A stretch of DNA of 64,000 nt from Vibrio sp. AND4 (GTDB taxonomy: Bacteria > Pseudomonadota > Gammaproteobacteria > Enterobacterales > Vibrionaceae), in the NCBI RefSeq assembly GCF_000171815.1, contig NZ_ABGR01000006.1, positions 122,130 through 186,129 on the forward strand. Direction: 5' to 3'. Below, one piece after another: positions 60,937-64,000 of the stretch. The notes under the pieces were generated by a model, which had not been told where the DNA came from, searched no databases, and saw nothing but the letters and a program-made list of their open reading frames with translations. Each line of letters starts with the position of its first letter. Position 1 is the stretch's first letter. The position numbers and the translations under genes are program-made.

Positions 60937-62330
60937 TACAACCTCCCTAGCTGTTTATGCCACACCGAAGAATGCGTCCCCTGGCGGGAAACCCAAACTA
61001 AGGTTGTTTGCTGTGCTGGCACTTCAAATTGATACACCTGATCACCCAGATTTAAGCTCTGCTGACCTGGCTTAACGACTTTCGATGCCGTTTTCACCGT
61101 ACCCGGTAGCGTCTGCCAACTTCTGGTATCAGGTTGCTCTGTTAATGTATTCCATACGTTGAAAAGAATATTGCCGACATCATCACCTTTCGCCGCTTCT
61201 TTTCGAATTCTGTCTTTTGCCCAAACACGAATCGCTTGCCGAATCACGATCGTCGTTAAACGCTCGTTTAAATCGTTCTGCGCCATCGCATTGACGTCAA
61301 CCAAGGTACTTGAAGGCAGTTTATTGCCGTTCAAAGTAACATCACCAAAGCGTTGTGGCCCTCGCTTAGGGTAATAAGGCAGTGCGAGTGAATAAATCGC
61401 TCCGTCACCTCGACTGTCGTAGATCGGCAAATTAATACGCCAACCTTGCAATGCTTCGACCACGCCTTGCTCATCAATCACAATGACACGACCTTGCGAC
61501 TGACTAAGCCCAGATGGCGCTTTGCCGTAGCGCTTCTCCAGCTTACGCAAGTCTTGACGCATACCAAGCTTCTTCGCGGTATACATGGTACTTTCAATCA
61601 CCTGCTTGTTATCGGGCATCACAGCTAACGCACGACGATAGTCGACATACGCACTGTTCAAATCTCGTGACGCTTCATAAAGCAGCCCAGAAAGGTAGAA
61701 TAAGTAACCATTTTGTACTGAGCTCAGCTTTCTGCCAGCATCAGGATAGTTGGCCAACACGCTACCCAAGTTCGCTGACATGCCTTGCTTTTTGAGATCC
61801 TTCTCCGCTTGGTTTAGTTCTTTTTCTCGTGATTTTTTCGCCGCCTCTTGAACTTGATTTGCACGGCGCATTTCAACCAACGCCCCTTCTAGGTCATTCT
61901 TTTTTACGTAGTTCAAACCAAGATACAAGTGCAAGAAGCCGAGCTCATAGTCGGCCGGCTGATAGTCATTTAAATTATCATTAACGGCAAGAGACCCCAA
62001 ACTGGTTGCCGTTTCCGTCACAGAAATCGCAGCACGATCCTGTTGTTTCCGCACGGCACGATCGCCGCTTTCAAGTGAGCCTAGGCTTTTCGGGTAATCT
62101 TGCGCGAGAAACGAGATTCGGCCTTGCTCAAAGTTGCCAAGTATGTCACCACCAACAACACTCGATTGCCGCTGTTGGGCCTCGGCATATTCGCCAGCGA
62201 CTACTGCTTGATAAACGTCTTTGTTTTGATCGCTGTAATGACTGAACAGATTTCCTGCAGATAAATTCGCACATCCTGTAGCAAGCAAGGCCCAGCCTAT
62301 CAATCCAAATAGCTTCACACCATATTTCAC
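60936..62330 (-). CDS. COG3014 family lipoprotein with TPR-like region
   Basis: A 464-residue lipoprotein, lipobox LATGC with Cys20. Residues about 30-280 are helical and TPR-like (for example DYELGFLHLYLGLNYVKKND, a charged coiled-coil KELNQAEKDLKK, and SAYVDYRRALAVMPDN). The C-terminal third is beta-rich. Start: GTG at 62330 with GGAG six bases upstream; a TTG at 62357 would put an acidic extension before the signal peptide. It is translationally coupled to ycfL. E. coli lacks it in this cluster. Function unknown; a role with LpoB/PBP1B is inference from context. Confidence 0.8.
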   Translation of the reverse strand: MKYGVKLFGLIGWALLATGCANLSAGNLFSHYSDQNKDVYQAVVAGEYAEAQQRQSSVVGGDILGNFEQGRISFLAQDYPKSLGSLESGDRAVRKQQDRAAISVTETATSLGSLAVNDNLNDYQPADYELGFLHLYLGLNYVKKNDLEGALVEMRRANQVQEAAKKSREKELNQAEKDLKKQGMSANLGSVLANYPDAGRKLSSVQNGYLFYLSGLLYEASRDLNSAYVDYRRALAVMPDNKQVIESTMYTAKKLGMRQDLRKLEKRYGKAPSGLSQSQGRVIVIDEQGVVEALQGWRINLPIYDSRGDGAIYSLALPYYPKRGPQRFGDVTLNGNKLPSSTLVDVNAMAQNDLNERLTTIVIRQAIRVWAKDRIRKEAAKGDDVGNILFNVWNTLTEQPDTRSWQTLPGTVKTASKVVKPGQQSLNLGDQVYQFEVPAQQTTLVWVSRQGTHSSVWHKQLGRL

Positions 62331-62402
62331 ATTTATCTCCACAAATGTGTCATTCAAAGAATAAAAAATGGATGGTCTTCTTCATCCAATTTCTTATATA
62401 GG

Positions 62403-62753
62403 TTAGCTCAGCACCATAGGGCCTAAAGGACGACCACCTACTAAGTGCATATGGATGTGGTAGACTTCCTGCCCACCATGTGAATTACAGTTAACGATCA
62501 AACGGTAACCGTCTTCTGCAATGCCCTCTTCTTTCGCCAGTTTCTTCGCAACCGTAAACATGCGACCCATCATAGCCTCATCTTCCGCTTCAACGTCATT
62601 GATCGTCGGGAGCAGCTTGTTTGGGATGATCAAAATATGGCTTGGCGCACGCGGGTTAATATCGCGAAATGCGGTGACTAAATCATCTTGGTAAAGGACA
62701 TCTGCTGGGATTTCTTTACGAATAATTTTGCTAAAGATCGTTTCTTCCGCCAT
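62403..62753 (-). CDS. hinT: HIT family purine nucleoside phosphoramidase HinT
   Basis: Hydrolyses AMP-lysine and related phosphoramidates. The 116 residues carry the histidine triad HIHMH with H99, H101 and H103, the N-terminal [20 protein letters not shown] and the [12 protein letters not shown] lead-in. E. coli HinT begins the same cluster (hinT-ycfL-lpoB-thiK). The first gene of this minus-strand run, divergent from the chemotaxis receptor. Confidence 0.97.
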   Translation of the reverse strand: MAEETIFSKIIRKEIPADVLYQDDLVTAFRDINPRAPSHILIIPNKLLPTINDVEAEDEAMMGRMFTVAKKLAKEEGIAEDGYRLIVNCNSHGGQEVYHIHMHLVGGRPLGPMVLS

Positions 62754-62992
62754 GGGAACTCCATTTAATGAGGTATGTAGCTGGTTTATTATGTGCTAAG
62801 CCAAAAGCGAGCTCAATAAAAAACAGTGTTCACTTAAACATTATCAATATAAACCGTGACGTTGAAGCTTTTTTTGTCGTGTGCATCATAAAACGTACGT
62901 CGTAAGCTCAAAATAATCCATCGAGTGTTGTTACCTTATGCAATCTTAATTTTAATTTGTTTTGTCTATTTTAGGGAAGAGGATACTCACGA

Positions 62993-64000
62993 ATGCGAGG
63001 TTCAGTCATTAAACGAATGTATGCAGGCTTTGCGCTGATCATCGCCTTATTCGCTTTCACAATCGCCATCATGATGGGAGGCATGAATGATATTCACGGC
63101 GAGTTTGAAACTGTGTCCAAGTCTTCCCTGCCACTGGTTTCTTTATCTAACCGAACCAGTGTGGAGCTTCTTTCTGCCGACAAATCTTTTAAAGACTTCC
63201 TGACCACGGAGAATAAACAACGCATGGGTGAGGCACGTCAGGAATTTGCCAAATCTCAACAAAGGTTCGAAACCGCATTAAACCAACTTAACGTCGCAAG
63301 CCAAATCTATCCTTCTTTAGCCAAACCCTACTCTCAGCTTAAACAATTAGAGCAGAGCTACTTTACCGAAGCCAAAGAAGCAATGGATAACTACAAGGCA
63401 ATGTTTGTCGCACAACAAGCAGTACAGAAATCTTCTCGTCGCTTCCAACAACTCAATACTGAGCTGTCTGTTGGTCTCAAAGAATACATCGCTGACCAGT
63501 CGAGCATTTCAGTTAAAGTCATGGCCAAAAGCTACTTCATTAAACTAAAAGATGCCGAAATGATTACGCTAGATGCGCTGACGAGTTCAGATCCTGAATT
63601 TGTCACGCAAGCCGTCACAAAAAACCGTAAAGCGGTGACGCATTTGAACTATGCATTTCGTGGTTTGGCCGCTCAACTACCTGAACTTAAGCAAGTCTTC
63701 GGTGAGTCAGTAGAGCTGTTTACCCGCGATGTGGGTATGCGTGGTGGTGTATTGGATCAACACAACAACTACCTATCGGCGCGTGCGGCGCTTTACAACA
63801 ATATTGCTAACCTTGCCGCGAAAATTGATTCAAGCATTTCTATTCTTGAGCAGTTCACCACAACAGCAACCAATGAACTAAACAAATCGCTTATGGACGC
63901 CGGAGAAATCTACTCCACAGGTGTCACTAAAGCTATCCTCATTGGCGTGAGCGTCGTTCTAATTGCCGCAACCATTGGTTATCACATTGCCCATAGCGTT
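62993..64000 (+). CDS. Methyl-accepting chemotaxis protein (partial, 3' end off window)
   Basis: The 336 codons present begin MRGSVIKRMYAGFALII, with a first membrane span at about residues 8-30. A long helical periplasmic sensor domain (about 30-310) follows, and the start of the second span (ILIGVSVVLIAATIGYHIA) is cut by the window end. The layout is that of a helical-bundle chemoreceptor, so HAMP and signalling domains should follow beyond 64000. The ligand is unknown. AGAGGA precedes the ATG. The call as chemoreceptor is from topology and sensor style, since the diagnostic signalling hairpin is off the window. Confidence 0.75.
   Translation, partial: MRGSVIKRMYAGFALIIALFAFTIAIMMGGMNDIHGEFETVSKSSLPLVSLSNRTSVELLSADKSFKDFLTTENKQRMGEARQEFAKSQQRFETALNQLNVASQIYPSLAKPYSQLKQLEQSYFTEAKEAMDNYKAMFVAQQAVQKSSRRFQQLNTELSVGLKEYIADQSSISVKVMAKSYFIKLKDAEMITLDALTSSDPEFVTQAVTKNRKAVTHLNYAFRGLAAQLPELKQVFGESVELFTRDVGMRGGVLDQHNNYLSARAALYNNIANLAAKIDSSISILEQFTTTATNELNKSLMDAGEIYSTGVTKAILIGVSVVLIAATIGYHIAHSV

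Overview
The window is a stretch of Vibrio chromosome (Gammaproteobacteria), almost certainly chromosome 1. The evidence is the gene content, close identity of many products to enterobacterial orthologues, and gene orders I recall from V. cholerae: glgC/glgA beside topA and aroA; a porin beside dinG; comEC-msbA-lpxK; a PilZ gene beside mfd and csiV. Further Vibrio marks are the monomeric 741-residue isocitrate dehydrogenase, bpt next to aat, CsiV, and a TATACCCAAGT-ended repeat of a type I associate with vibrios. Species cannot be fixed from sequence alone. I see no rRNA, tRNA, CRISPR array, prophage, integron or complete IS element, and coding density is high.

Layout: (1) 1-7.9 kb, minus strand except yciN: glycogen synthesis (glgA partial, glgC), topA, yciN, aroA, a glycine-zipper envelope protein. 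(2) 7.9-13.4 kb: aat-bpt-infA facing clpA-clpS, then cspD, a protein-quality-control and N-degron cluster in which Aat and Bpt add the destabilising residues that ClpS delivers to ClpA. (3) 13.5-24 kb: icd, rluE, a DUF2057 protein, a porin, the apparent operon dinG / TSUP permease / priC / rsmS, and xthA. (4) 24-27.1 kb: a four-gene basic-amino-acid ABC importer. (5) 27.4-33.7 kb: an unrecognised polyglycine lipoprotein, then pflB and pflA (anaerobic pyruvate cleavage) with an LpxR-type lipid A deacylase between them. (6) 33.9-40.5 kb: an ECF-permease-like membrane protein, yfbU, and the yeaG-yeaH-ycgB stress operon. (7) 40.6-50.5 kb: the envelope operon comEC-msbA-lpxK-ycaR-kdsB, a DUF2062 gene and lolCDE. 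(8) 50.7-57.5 kb: a divergent PilZ-like gene, mfd, csiV, a GNAT acetyltransferase and ndh. (9) 57.5-64 kb: a 281-bp inverted-repeat element, then the hinT / COG3014 lipoprotein / ycfL / lpoB / thiK / ycfP cluster and the 5' part of a chemotaxis receptor.

Most of the window is ordinary core genome. No clear new defence or mobile system is visible. The items most worth a second look are the orphan polyglycine lipoprotein with a perfect 21-bp dyad upstream, the 281-bp element, an FNR-like box lying just downstream of a near-consensus ndh promoter, the unusual cysteine pattern in DinG, the peptidoglycan-linked lipoprotein cluster, and the yeaG-yeaH-ycgB triad. Several starts were moved downstream of the longest open frame on ribosome-binding-site and family-length grounds (clpA, clpS, cspD, dinG, priC, csiV, lolC, thiK and others), and two genes under 60 codons (rsmS, ycaR) were added by reading the sequence.
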